Assembly: GCF_000422885.1 (NCBI RefSeq)
Contig: NZ_AUGX01000012.1
Coordinates: forward strand, 62,001-126,000
Reading direction: 5' to 3'
Origin: Ottowia thiooxydans DSM 14619
GTDB lineage: Bacteria; Pseudomonadota; Gammaproteobacteria; Burkholderiales; Burkholderiaceae_C
Length of the DNA: 64,000 nucleotides
Of the stretch, positions 46,282 to 55,251 are shown in pieces. The translations under genes and the position numbers were made by a program. How positions within the stretch are numbered: the stretch's first letter is position 1; every line of letters starts with the position of its first letter. Under the pieces are notes generated by a model, which did not search any database, was not told where the DNA came from, and was given only the letters and a program-made list of their open reading frames with translations.

Positions 46282-47181
46282 TCAATCTGCGGTCACGCAC
46301 AGCTTGGCGAGCTCAGCCATCACACTGCCCATAAAGCTTTGAGCTGTGATTGACTTCGGCTTCCCATTGGGAAACAGCACCGCGAAATCATTGAAAAAAC
46401 CGGGAGAAAATTCCCTGATCACAACACCTTCCTTAGATGCAGTCTGAGCCGTTACTGCATCAACAATGCTGTAGCCATATCCACCAGCCACAAATGCGCA
46501 CATCGAGGTGAACAGCGGTGTTTCCACCTTCAAATTCAGATGACATCCACGCTCTGAGAATATTTTCCGCAAACTCTCGGTACGGAGATGTTCCCGCGGT
46601 GCCATGACCGCTGGAAGGCCATTGAGATCTTCAGGCTGAATGACGGATTTTCCGGCAAGTGGGCTGTCGCCAGGAAGGATGCAAACGCAAGGCATGCGCA
46701 TTCGGCGGGCGTCCATCCATTCTGTGTCGAAATCGCCTTCAGCGAATCCAATATCAAACTGTTGCGTGGCGATCAGCCTGACAACAGTGGGTGAGCTGCG
46801 CGCTTGAAGCACGACATTCACGTCTTCATGCCGCGCCAAGAATGCCGATGCAACACGCGGAAGAAAATTGAGCGCCAACATCGGCATGGCCGCTATCCGG
46901 AGTGTTCCGGCATTGGCGTTGCGAATGTCTTCCGCGAGGCGTTCAACCCCATTCAAACCATCCAGGGCGTTGGCCACTGATGCATGGAGGTAGCGCGCTT
47001 CATCGGTCGGGTGGAGGCGGTTTTTCTCTCTGGAGAAAAGCGGGAAACCCAATTGTTCTTCCAGCTGAGCTACAAGATCGCTAATAGCCGGTTGTGAAAT
47101 CTTCAATTTTCCAGCCGCTGCGGTCACAGTACCTGTAAGCATCACCGCATGAAAAGCTTCGAGCTGTCTTAACTTAATCAT
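46282..47181 (-). CDS. LysR family transcriptional regulator
   Basis: A 299-residue LTTR with an N-terminal helix-turn-helix (LRQLEAFHAVMLTGTVTAAA, then ISQPAISDLVAQLEEQLG) and a periplasmic-binding-protein-like effector domain. The ATG at 47181 has GAGAG upstream; the frame is open to 47229. It is divergent from the Bug receptor/dipeptidase/oxidoreductase operon with a 172-bp gap, so it almost certainly controls that operon, with the imported compound or a metabolite as probable inducer. Confidence 0.92.
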   Translation of the reverse strand: MIKLRQLEAFHAVMLTGTVTAAAGKLKISQPAISDLVAQLEEQLGFPLFSREKNRLHPTDEARYLHASVANALDGLNGVERLAEDIRNANAGTLRIAAMPMLALNFLPRVASAFLARHEDVNVVLQARSSPTVVRLIATQQFDIGFAEGDFDTEWMDARRMRMPCVCILPGDSPLAGKSVIQPEDLNGLPAVMAPREHLRTESLRKIFSERGCHLNLKVETPLFTSMCAFVAGGYGYSIVDAVTAQTASKEGVVIREFSPGFFNDFAVLFPNGKPKSITAQSFMGSVMAELAKLCVTAD

Positions 47182-47353
47182 CCAACTCTCACTTTCTGAG
47201 ATTTCCTGTGAACAGCACACATCGCTCACACAGAGCGTTCCTGTAAACCATATCTTGTACTTATGAGGTCAAAGAAAAATAGGATTGGATGAGGTGCCGT
47301 GATCTCGATAGCATCGGCGTCAAATGATTCAAGCGTAACGCAGGAGTTAATCC

Positions 47354-48334
47354 ATGGGCCAAGTGTCGACTCTTAAGCTGCTTATTTTTCTGGCCGTATG
47401 CGCCTTTACCTCTCAGATTCCAGCCCATGCCGCAGACGATTTTCCCGTACGGCCCATTCGGATGTTGGTCGGATTTTCGGCAGGTGGAGCTACGGATGTG
47501 CAGGCCCGCCTCATTGCGCAGCTGCTCTCCGAGAGGTTGGGTCAAACCGTCATCATTGAGAACAGACCGGGCGCCGGGGGCAGTATTGCAGCAGGCGCAG
47601 TAGCCAAGTCGCAACCAGATGGCTACACCCTGCTCTACACCTCGGCCGCTCTGGCCATCAACTCGGCGCTCTACAACAAGCTTCCATTCGACCCTGTTGC
47701 AGATTTTTCTCCGATTGGCTCCACAACCAAGACATTGAATGCATTGGTGGTGCATCCGTCAGTACCGGCGCGCACCACAGCCGACTTCATTAAATATGTC
47801 AAAGCAAACCCGGGTACCGTGACCATGGGATCACCTGGCATTGGATCGTCAGGGCATATGGCCCAGGTGCAGTTCAACACCATGGCGGGGATTGCGGTCA
47901 ATCAAGTGCCCTATAAAGGCACCAACGAAGTCGTCAGAGACATCATTTCCGGGCAGATCAAATCTACGGTAGACGCCGCCACGGTGTACTTGCCCTACCT
48001 GAAGGATGGAGCACTACTTGCGCTATGTGTGGGGGACACCAGCCGTGCAGCCCTGTTGCCCAACGTACCCACGTGCGATGAAAGTGGGCTCAGCGGCTAT
48101 TCGGTTCGAAGCTGGCAAGGAATACTGGCTCCAGCCCGTACGCCCAAGCCAGTAGTAGACAAGCTCGGCAAGGAGCTCGCCGAAGTACTGAAAAACCCCG
48201 GCCTCATTCAAAAGCTTCAAGCCTCCGGCGCGAGGGTCATGGCCAACTCACCGGAAGAGTTTGCCACACTGATCCGCCAGGACGTCACCGCTTTTGACGA
48301 TTTAGCCAAGGTAGCGCGAATCGAAAAGCAATAG
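47354..48334 (+). CDS. tripartite tricarboxylate transporter receptor (Bug family)
   Basis: A periplasmic solute receptor of 326 residues with a Sec signal peptide (LLIFLAVCAFTSQIPAHA). Bug hallmarks are FPVRPIRMLVGFSAGGATDV, VIIENRPGAGGSIAAGAVA and the GYTLLYTS segment. Bug receptors bind carboxylates, amino acids or similar small molecules, usually without adjacent TctA/TctB membrane genes, as here. First gene of a catabolic operon under the divergent LysR regulator; GGAG precedes the start. Confidence 0.93.
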   Translation: MGQVSTLKLLIFLAVCAFTSQIPAHAADDFPVRPIRMLVGFSAGGATDVQARLIAQLLSERLGQTVIIENRPGAGGSIAAGAVAKSQPDGYTLLYTSAALAINSALYNKLPFDPVADFSPIGSTTKTLNALVVHPSVPARTTADFIKYVKANPGTVTMGSPGIGSSGHMAQVQFNTMAGIAVNQVPYKGTNEVVRDIISGQIKSTVDAATVYLPYLKDGALLALCVGDTSRAALLPNVPTCDESGLSGYSVRSWQGILAPARTPKPVVDKLGKELAEVLKNPGLIQKLQASGARVMANSPEEFATLIRQDVTAFDDLAKVARIEKQ

Positions 48335-48357
48335 TTAAAAGAGTACGCAAGGGTGCA

Positions 48358-49584
48358 ATGAAATCTATGGAACATTCGTTTATTCCTTCTGATGAATACG
48401 TTCAGCATGCACGTGACTTGCACAAGAACAATATTGTTTTTGATTCTCTGGCCCCTGGGTTCATTGATGAATGGTTAGTCACACCATCCATGCGCGAAGT
48501 GGGGTTAGAGGTCCAGGCAAAGGGAGGCACCCGCCCAGCCATAAAGGAAGCCATGGCACGCCGCTTGATCGAGCAGTGCACACAGGACAATGAGACCCGC
48601 AGGGAGTACCTAGATTACTGGGATCGTGCGGGGGTAACGGCAGGCAACTACACGCTTTACGCTTCGGGACCTCCAGACACCGCCTATGAAGCGACCTTGA
48701 GAGCCGCGCAGCAAGCCCAGCAATTTGCCCAGCTCTTCAACGGCGAGCTGAGTGTTGCCAACACGGCCAACGAGGTGGAAGCCGCTTACAAAGCGCGGCA
48801 CCACGTCGTCATGTTCAATCTGCAAAGCGCAGAGCCGGTGGGCAGTGATCTGGATCGTGTCGACAAGCTGCACGAGCTTGGAGTACGGAGCATGCAACTG
48901 ACCTACAACCTGCGAACGCGTTTTGGAGATGGTTGCCTGGAAACCAACGATGGTGGCCTGAGTCGATTTGGTGAGGCTCTTATTGAAAAGATGAATTCCA
49001 CAGGCATCATAGTCGATCTCTCGCACGCCAGCGCCGGAACGGCGAAAGATGCAGTGGCTGCGTCGCGCAGGCCTGTCATCGCATCACACACGGCAGCGCG
49101 CAACATCAGTGGTCACCGAAGAGGCCTTTGGGACGAGGTGCTCAAAGGCATCTCAGACACAGGAGGTTATGCCGGCGTTGTAATTCTTCCAGCTTTCATT
49201 GTGGGAGCCAATGGCAATGACAACGCAGAGAGGGCAGGAAAGCCACGCTCCTGGGCAACCTTGGATGTGGTGGTAGACCACATCCTTCACCTGGTGAATG
49301 TGATGGGCACTGATCATGTGGGTGTTGGCACAGACTGGGGCAAGCCGTACTACAACGCACTCACTTGGACCCCCGAAATGGTGAAACCGCAACGAGGATT
49401 CAATTGGATCGGTTGGCGTCCGGAAGATCGGTTCGACCCCAATGCCCAAACCTACGGTATGGAAACATGGGATCAGTGGCCAAACCTGACAGCGGCGCTG
49501 CTGCAGCGCGGTATGCCTGAGGATGTGGTGGTGAAGATCATTGGCGGCAACTATATGCGTGTGCTTCGCGAATTCAGCCAGTAG
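48358..49584 (+). CDS. membrane dipeptidase (M19)-like hydrolase with altered metal site
   Basis: A TIM-barrel metallohydrolase of the peptidase M19 family (408 aa). The distal ligands are present (VDLSHAS and IASHTAARN), as is MGTDHVGVGTDWG near the end. The N-terminal HxD pair (normally DGHNDL) reads FDSLAPG, and the bridging glutamate motif (GVEGG) reads NLQSAEPVG, so the binuclear zinc site is atypical. M19 enzymes cleave dipeptides including those with D-residues at the C-terminus. It lies three bases before a DadA-like oxidoreductase gene, suggesting release of a D-amino acid. Confidence 0.82.
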   Translation: MKSMEHSFIPSDEYVQHARDLHKNNIVFDSLAPGFIDEWLVTPSMREVGLEVQAKGGTRPAIKEAMARRLIEQCTQDNETRREYLDYWDRAGVTAGNYTLYASGPPDTAYEATLRAAQQAQQFAQLFNGELSVANTANEVEAAYKARHHVVMFNLQSAEPVGSDLDRVDKLHELGVRSMQLTYNLRTRFGDGCLETNDGGLSRFGEALIEKMNSTGIIVDLSHASAGTAKDAVAASRRPVIASHTAARNISGHRRGLWDEVLKGISDTGGYAGVVILPAFIVGANGNDNAERAGKPRSWATLDVVVDHILHLVNVMGTDHVGVGTDWGKPYYNALTWTPEMVKPQRGFNWIGWRPEDRFDPNAQTYGMETWDQWPNLTAALLQRGMPEDVVVKIIGGNYMRVLREFSQ

Positions 49585-49587
49585 ATC

Positions 49588-50814
49588 ATGAGCGATTCAG
49601 TTCTCCCCCCTATGACCCGCGTCGGCGTCATAGGAGCTGGGGTCGTGGGCGCGTGCACCGCTTACGCCTTGCACAAGCGCGGATTTGACGTCGTCTTGAT
49701 TGATAAAGGCGAGCCCGGGGAAGGCTGCAGCTTCGGCAATCTTGGAGCGATCAGCATGAGCTCCATCGTGCCGCTGGCAACGCCTGGCGTGATCAAATCT
49801 GCGCCGTCCATGCTGAGTGACCCCAACAGCCCGCTGTTTTTGCCGCTTCGCTATCTTCCTAAAGCGGCGCCGTGGCTTGCGCGCTTTGTGATGTCCGCCC
49901 GCCCAAGTGTGGTGGCCCGAAACTCTGCTGAGCTGGTAAAGCTCCATGCAGGAGCGGTTCAAGCACACGCGGATCTCACCAAAGAAATCGGTGTTCCTGA
50001 GCTCCTCGTCCACCGAGGTCAAATCCACCTTTATCCGTCAAAAGCTGCTCTGGAAGGCGACTCAGCCGCCTGGAAGCTGCGTCATCAGCACGGCTTGAAG
50101 TTTCGAGAGCTCGATGCTGCGGATATCGCAGAGATGGAACCTCGCATGGGATTTCGCTATCCAGTCGGGATTTTTCTGAACGACGACGCGACCATCCTTA
50201 ATCCGTTGCGATACGTTCAAGCTATCGTGGCAGCTTTTGTTTCTGCTGGAGGGCAGGTTTGGAAGCGAGAAGTGCACCGCCTGGAGCGCAAAGAAAGCGC
50301 GGGTTGGTGCATTCACTCAGAACGGGGTCCTGAAGACTTTTCTCAATTGGTGGTGGCCGCAGGAGCTTGGTCTAAGCAGTTGCTCCACACCGCAGGAATA
50401 CACGTGCCCATAGAAAGCCAGCGCGGCTATCACGTTCAGTTCATTGGCGGGGGATCGCTCATCTCTCGATCCATTCTTCTCACGGACAAAAAAGTGTTTC
50501 TCGCTCCTATGGAAACCGGGCTGAGGATAGGAGGCACAGTTGAAATCGCTGGGCTTCAGAGCCCACCGAATGCAAAAAGGTCACTGATTCTTGAAGGTAT
50601 GGCGCGCGATCTATTTCCTGAGCTGGAAGGGATGGCTACCACCCACTGGATGGGTCACCGCCCCTGCATGCCAGATTCGGTCCCCAAGATTGGCAGCACA
50701 GGACTACCGGGCCTGCATATGACAGTCGGCCATGGGCATCTTGGGCTTACAGACTCGGTCCTTTCCGCGAACAAAATCGTCGAATCGATGCTGAAAGAAG
50801 TTCGGGCGACGTGA
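49588..50814 (+). CDS. FAD-dependent D-amino acid dehydrogenase-like oxidoreductase
   Basis: A DAO-superfamily flavoprotein of 408 residues with the FAD-binding motif GVIGAGVVGACTAYALHKRG at the N-terminus and GLHMTVGHGHLGLTDS near the C-terminus. The CSFGNLGAISMSSIVPLATPG block resembles DadA, which oxidises D-amino acids to 2-oxo acids and passes electrons to the respiratory chain. It is the last gene of the Bug receptor/dipeptidase operon, so a pathway of uptake, hydrolysis and oxidation is likely. Confidence 0.87.
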   Translation: MSDSVLPPMTRVGVIGAGVVGACTAYALHKRGFDVVLIDKGEPGEGCSFGNLGAISMSSIVPLATPGVIKSAPSMLSDPNSPLFLPLRYLPKAAPWLARFVMSARPSVVARNSAELVKLHAGAVQAHADLTKEIGVPELLVHRGQIHLYPSKAALEGDSAAWKLRHQHGLKFRELDAADIAEMEPRMGFRYPVGIFLNDDATILNPLRYVQAIVAAFVSAGGQVWKREVHRLERKESAGWCIHSERGPEDFSQLVVAAGAWSKQLLHTAGIHVPIESQRGYHVQFIGGGSLISRSILLTDKKVFLAPMETGLRIGGTVEIAGLQSPPNAKRSLILEGMARDLFPELEGMATTHWMGHRPCMPDSVPKIGSTGLPGLHMTVGHGHLGLTDSVLSANKIVESMLKEVRAT

Positions 50815-50952
50815 TCTGCAGGCGATATCCCTAAGCCGTTGATGCGTCTCTACCTCGAGGTCAGTGGGGCTTCAAAGCATCAGAAGTACGCGACTTACAG
50901 GATTTGCCACCGATCAGCCGCTCGTCCAGCAAACAGGCTCAACGATTGAGGT

Positions 50953-51024
50953 TGATCGATAAGTTTCTTTTTATCAATCATAATTTTCTACATAATGATC
51001 GATAAATAGGAGTCTTATCAATCA
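50953..51024 (+). promoter_or_regulatory. duplicated dyad operator overlapping the fic start
   Basis: Two copies of the dyad TGATCGATAA...TTATCAATCA occur 43 bp apart: 50953-50962 with 50971-50980 (8-base gap) and 50996-51005 with 51015-51024 (9-base gap). Half-sites match in 9 of 10 positions as inverted repeats. The second copy covers the AGGAG ribosome-binding site and the first base of the ATG, so a bound regulator would block transcription or translation start. The winged-helix tail of the Fic protein is a candidate binder. Confidence 0.7.
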
Positions 51025-52142
51025 TGCCGTGGATCTGGCAACTCAAGGAATGGCCCAGCTTTAGCTGGCAAAACGGTCTTCTGGATAGAGAGGAGCGGCG
51101 CTTTGCCGAGGGTGTGTCGGTGACCATTGGTAGCCTGCGCCACCTGGCCGCCGGCGAACGCGAGAGTCTGACCATCGCACTGTTGGAGCGTGACGCGCTC
51201 GGCACATCGGCTATCGAGGGTGAAGTGCTGGACCGCGCCAGTGTGCAGTCTTCACTGCGTAAGCACCTGGGCTTATCTGATACCTCGCCCCAGCTTTCAC
51301 GCGGCAAGCCCAGGGAAGATGGGCTCGCCGAGATGATGGCCGACCTATATAGAGAGCCAGACGCCGCATTGACCCACGAACGCCTCTTTGCATGGCACCA
51401 CATGCTTATGCACGGCCGGCGCGACTTGGGGCAGATAGGACACTACCGGGAGCATGTATCGCCCATGCAAATCGTCTCCGGCCAGATTGGAGACGAGCGA
51501 GTGCACTACGAAGCTCCGCCGTCAGCCCAGGTGATGGCTGAAATGGAGGCATTTCTTGTTTGGTTTGCCGGCACGGCACCCGGTGCGGCCGATGCCCTGC
51601 CCGCGATCACGCGGGCAGCGGTGGCACACCTGTGGTTCGAGTGCATACATCCGTTAGAAGATGGCAATGGCCGCATCGGCCGGGCTATCGCTGAGATGGC
51701 TCTGGCACAGGCGACCAGCACGCCATGTTTTACCGGTATGTCCGCCGTGCTGTATAGCCACCGAAAAGAATATTACGAGCAGCTCAAGCGCCATAGTGTC
51801 AGACTCGACATCGACGAATGGCTGCATTGGTTTTCCCAGCGTGCGCTGGAGGCTCAGTTGGAGGCCGACCGGTTCGTACGATTTCTTATAGACAAGGCGG
51901 CTCTGCTCACGCGGCTATCTGGTCAGCTCAATCCGCGGCAGGAGAAAGCCCTGCTGCGCCTGTTCCGGGAAGGGCCCGACGGATTTACAGGCGGCCTGAG
52001 CGCCGGAAACTACGCTGCCATCACCGGTGCGCCCCCAGCCACAACCACGCGTGATCTGGCCGATCTGGTCAACAAGGGCGCACTTCGAAGGTCCGGGGAG
52101 CGCAAGTCGACACGCTATTGGTTGGCGATCGAAGCAGCATGA
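51024..52142 (+). CDS. Fic family AMP-transferase with DUF4172 and winged-helix domains
   Basis: Fic proteins AMPylate target hydroxyl groups. The active motif is HPLEDGNGRIGR (catalytic His209). The inhibitory motif TSAIEG (Thr61-Gly66, pattern S/TxxxEG) precedes it, making this a self-inhibited class II Fic protein. The N-terminus (MPWIWQLKEWPSFSW) is a DUF4172 domain, and the C-terminus (LSAGNYAAITGAPPATTTRD, then LVNKGALRRSG) is a winged helix. Length is 372 aa. Duplicated operators at its start suggest autoregulation. It is monocistronic. Confidence 0.92.
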   Translation: MPWIWQLKEWPSFSWQNGLLDREERRFAEGVSVTIGSLRHLAAGERESLTIALLERDALGTSAIEGEVLDRASVQSSLRKHLGLSDTSPQLSRGKPREDGLAEMMADLYREPDAALTHERLFAWHHMLMHGRRDLGQIGHYREHVSPMQIVSGQIGDERVHYEAPPSAQVMAEMEAFLVWFAGTAPGAADALPAITRAAVAHLWFECIHPLEDGNGRIGRAIAEMALAQATSTPCFTGMSAVLYSHRKEYYEQLKRHSVRLDIDEWLHWFSQRALEAQLEADRFVRFLIDKAALLTRLSGQLNPRQEKALLRLFREGPDGFTGGLSAGNYAAITGAPPATTTRDLADLVNKGALRRSGERKSTRYWLAIEAA

Positions 52143-52196
52143 ACAAGTGCTGCCAACATGCTTTGCCCGTTCATGACGCTATATCAAGGTCACAAA

Positions 52197-52270
52197 TGGA
52201 GCGGGTGAAGGGAATCGAACCCTCGTAATTTGCTTGGGAAGCAAGTGTTCTACCATTGAACTACACCCGC
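52197..52270 (-). tRNA. tRNA-Gly (anticodon CCC)
   Basis: Read on the minus strand, the gene starts GCGGGTG and ends CACCCGC-T-CCA, giving a seven-pair acceptor stem with the CCA encoded. The T loop is GGTTCGATTCC, and the anticodon stem CTTGC/GCAAG encloses the loop TTCCCAA, whose centre CCC reads GGG glycine codons. The total length is 74 nt. Confidence 0.96.
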
Positions 52271-52422
52271 GTGCGGCCCCGATTCTAGCGGAGCTTTTCG
52301 AGCAGGCTCCAATCGACTCGGTTTGGGCAGGCCAATGTCGTATGAAAGGACCTTGGAACGTGATCACCGCAGCCCACTCAGACTAGTGCAATATGGGGTG
52401 ACTTTTCAACCGAAAGCAGAAC

Positions 52423-52770
52423 ATGGGGAACCCTTCGTCTTCAAAAGGCAAGATCAAAGACACGGTGCCAAAGCTCGTGGAATTCATCGACACGACGATA
52501 TACGGGGACATCTGGGAACGCCCCGAGCTCTCCAAACGTGATCGCAGTCTGATCACGGTGTCGGCATTGATTGCCATGAGAGCGACTGATCAAATGCGCT
52601 CGCATATGGAAAAGGCATTGGATAACGGCGTGACGCCGGTGGAGCTAACGGAGCTCATCACCCATTTGGCCTTCTATGCAGGGACACCAGCGGCTGTCTC
52701 CGCCGCACTTATTGCTCGCCCCGTGTTGGTCGAATCAGGGTTTGTGAAGCCTGATGAAGCAGGCAGTTAA
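52423..52770 (+). CDS. carboxymuconolactone decarboxylase family protein
   Basis: A small all-helical CMD/AhpD-like protein of 115 residues. The recognisable core is RSLITVSALIAMRATDQMRS and NGVTPVELTELITHLAFYAG. It lacks the CxxC redox pair of AhpD, so it belongs to the CMD branch rather than the peroxiredoxin-reductase branch. Catalytic activity is not certain; these proteins occur widely as single genes. Confidence 0.87.
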   Translation: MGNPSSSKGKIKDTVPKLVEFIDTTIYGDIWERPELSKRDRSLITVSALIAMRATDQMRSHMEKALDNGVTPVELTELITHLAFYAGTPAAVSAALIARPVLVESGFVKPDEAGS

Positions 52771-52794
52771 TGCTGCCTTATGAAGTTTGAATCT

Positions 52795-52843
52795 CGTTCG
52801 TCCTGGAAAGGGTTTAAGCCCTTCGACAAGCTCAGGGCGAACG
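52795..52843. repeat. dispersed palindromic repeat (CTTCGACAAGCTCAGGGCGAACG type)
   Basis: CGTTCGTCCTG and CAGGGCGAACG form an imperfect outer stem (one mismatch) enclosing a shorter AAGGG/CCCTT stem. The core sequence, CCCTTCGACAAGCTCAGGGC, is a repeat I know from many proteobacterial genomes. It sits between two convergent genes and could also act as a terminator-like structure. Confidence 0.65.
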
Positions 52844-52954
52844 GTTAATGCATCGCCATGCCGGATCAATAGCCGTAGCATTTCTTGCCTTCTCTGTGCT
52901 CTATCCTGCGCGAAGCTTCAACCATTGAACGCCAGGTCGGCAGGGAGCCTGGCG

Positions 52955-54274
52955 TTAACGAAGTTGGTCGAACACGCCCCAACCGCTTCTAATCGCGCCC
53001 TCCAACGTGGCCGGATACGGCCCTTCAATGTAGTCACCGCAAGCGGCCAAACCAGGAGCGATTTGAGTCGGCGGGCGGACCAATGCAGGTGTGCACGCGA
53101 AGGTGGCGCGTTTTTCGATGATGGTGAGGAGAGGCTTCACGGCCAATCCCAGTTGGCTCTGGGCTTGAGCGACTACAGCAGCCTCCAGCTTCGTGCGTTC
53201 ACCCTGGCTGGCGCTGATCACAAATGCGAGCAGCCCTGTGGGATGTTGGGGTACGCTGATTTGATCTCTGTCGAACACGAACTGCGCGGGATGCTGATCA
53301 TCTGCACGCAGAGCGAGCATGGGGCGCTGCAGCAGCGAAGCTGTGCCGGATGAATTAGCCTGAGCGTAGACCGTAGCAATGGCCTGAAATTCCAGTGCGG
53401 CAGCTTGCGCAGACCACATCTTCATCAGTTCGTGCAAAGAGCCTTCAGCAACCTGTGACGATACGTTCAGGATGCGAGCGGCTTCTGAGGCGGAAACGGC
53501 CAACGCCACCAGGTCAAACGACTCACCATCTATCCACCACTGATCTGCTTTTCTTTCCACCCCATCGATTCGCTGGCCGGTCAGCACCCGCGCACCTTTT
53601 TCCTCGATCCAACGCGCGGCAGGAACAGGAAATAGTGCACTCAGATCGCAGCGCGGCAACAAGAAGTTGGAGCCACCGCGTTGGCTGAACAAGCCATCTT
53701 TCAGAACACGCAGAAAGACCGTACCGCTGGATTGCTTTACCGGCGTATTGAGTGCCGACACACACAGAGGTTCGATAAATTCCTTCATCAGCGTGGGCGG
53801 CAATCCGGCGCAGAGATCAGCCACGCTGGCGCTCGGGGCGCAACGGAACCCGGCTAGCTGCCAGCGGCTAGCTACCCTGAGCAGCGCCAGTTTGGATCGC
53901 CACGGCCAGCCGCGCGCACCTACGATGCCAGCTAGCGCATCCAGTGGGGTAGGTAGATCCGGCAGCGAAAGGCCTGTGCCATCCGGAAACGTCAACGCCA
54001 TAGGAAAACGCAGCAGGGTTTGCTCCGGATCCACGCCCACCATGCGCATCAACCGCAGGGATTCGGCATAGGCGCCGATGAGAATGTGCTGGCCGTTATC
54101 TACCCAGATTTCACCGCCATCAGGCAAAGTGAGCGGTACGCCTCTTGCCCGGCCGCCGAGCGTGCGTGCAGCTTCCAACAGTGTGACTTGATGGCCTTCT
54201 TGTACCGCCCGTGCTGCAGCGGCCATTCCCGCCCAGCCAGCACCGATGATGGCGATTCGTTGCGGACTCGTCAT
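52955..54274 (-). CDS. hpnE: hydroxysqualene dehydroxylase HpnE
   Basis: A phytoene-desaturase-like flavoprotein (439 aa) that reduces hydroxysqualene to squalene, the last step of the HpnCDE route. The N-terminus has the FAD motif IAIIGAGWAGMAAAARAV and LEAARTLGGRARG. Position directly after hpnD and hpnC supports the specific call over other desaturases. The ATG at 54274 matches the flavin-motif spacing; the open frame reaches 54334. Confidence 0.93.
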   Translation of the reverse strand: MTSPQRIAIIGAGWAGMAAAARAVQEGHQVTLLEAARTLGGRARGVPLTLPDGGEIWVDNGQHILIGAYAESLRLMRMVGVDPEQTLLRFPMALTFPDGTGLSLPDLPTPLDALAGIVGARGWPWRSKLALLRVASRWQLAGFRCAPSASVADLCAGLPPTLMKEFIEPLCVSALNTPVKQSSGTVFLRVLKDGLFSQRGGSNFLLPRCDLSALFPVPAARWIEEKGARVLTGQRIDGVERKADQWWIDGESFDLVALAVSASEAARILNVSSQVAEGSLHELMKMWSAQAAALEFQAIATVYAQANSSGTASLLQRPMLALRADDQHPAQFVFDRDQISVPQHPTGLLAFVISASQGERTKLEAAVVAQAQSQLGLAVKPLLTIIEKRATFACTPALVRPPTQIAPGLAACGDYIEGPYPATLEGAIRSGWGVFDQLR

Positions 54275-54367
54275 TTCAGCCTTCTGTGCCATTGGCGCGA
54301 GAGTCCGTGGTGCCGCGACAACCCGGCCACGCAAAACGACAAAAACTCGTCGAGCGAACGCTCATTC

Positions 54368-55213
54368 CTAGAACCGGCCCAGTGCCTGCATCTTCCAGGC
54401 GAGCCATAGTTTGCGCAGCGGCGTAAGGGCGATGCGCTGGTGCAGCACCTTGAAATCATCGGCTTCTATCTCGCGCAGCAGAGTGCGATAGATGCTGGCC
54501 ATCATCAGGCCCGGCTTTTGGCTATGGCGATCTTGGGCAGGTAGCAGGGCCAGCGCCTTGTCATACAGGGCGTGCGCGCGCTCGGTCTGGAATTTCATGA
54601 GCTTCACGAAGCGATCAGAGTATTCGCCCTTGACGACCTCGTGCGCCTTGACGTCGAACTGCTGCAGCTCGCTCACTGGGAGGTAGATGCGATCGCGCCG
54701 TGCGTCTTCGCCGACATCTCGAATGATGTTAGTGAGCTGAAACGCCAGGCCCAGGGTGTGGGCGTATTCCGTGGTCTGTGGCACGCTCTGGCCAAAGATC
54801 TTGGCTGAAACCTCGCCCACCACGCCGGCAACGAGATGGCAGTAGCGTTGCAGCGCAGCAAAATCCAGGTAGCGAGACTGCGTCAAGTCCATCTGGCAGC
54901 CTTCGATCACGGCGAGCAAATGGCGCGCTTCTATGCCGTATTCGGCAGTATGCGGCATCAGCGCTTGCATGGCCGGATGGGTGGGTTGGCCTGAATAGGC
55001 GCGGCCTACTTCAGACTGCCACCAAGCCAGTTTAGTGGCTGCCACGCCGGGATCGCTCACCTCGTCCACCACGTCATCCACCTCTCGGCAGAAGGCGTAG
55101 AAGGCCGTAATGGCGGCGCGGCGCGGCGCTGGCAGAAAAAGAAAGGCGTAATAGAAGCTGCTGCCCGAGGCAGCGGCTTTTTGTTGAACGTAGTCTTGCG
55201 GGGTAGTGCTCAC
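54368..55213 (-). CDS. hpnD: presqualene diphosphate synthase HpnD
   Basis: A trans-prenyltransferase that joins two farnesyl diphosphates to presqualene diphosphate. Both aspartate-rich motifs are present: REVDDVVDE and NIIRDVGEDARRDRIYLP. A GTG at 55213 is chosen as the start because the protein then begins STTPQDYVQQKAAASGSSFY, like related proteins; an upstream ATG at 55273 would overlap hpnC. Between hpnC and hpnE in the same direction. Confidence 0.93.
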   Translation of the reverse strand: MSTTPQDYVQQKAAASGSSFYYAFLFLPAPRRAAITAFYAFCREVDDVVDEVSDPGVAATKLAWWQSEVGRAYSGQPTHPAMQALMPHTAEYGIEARHLLAVIEGCQMDLTQSRYLDFAALQRYCHLVAGVVGEVSAKIFGQSVPQTTEYAHTLGLAFQLTNIIRDVGEDARRDRIYLPVSELQQFDVKAHEVVKGEYSDRFVKLMKFQTERAHALYDKALALLPAQDRHSQKPGLMMASIYRTLLREIEADDFKVLHQRIALTPLRKLWLAWKMQALGRF

Positions 55214-55251
55214 AGGGTTGATTGTCCCATCGGTCGGGGCCGAGGCCAGAA

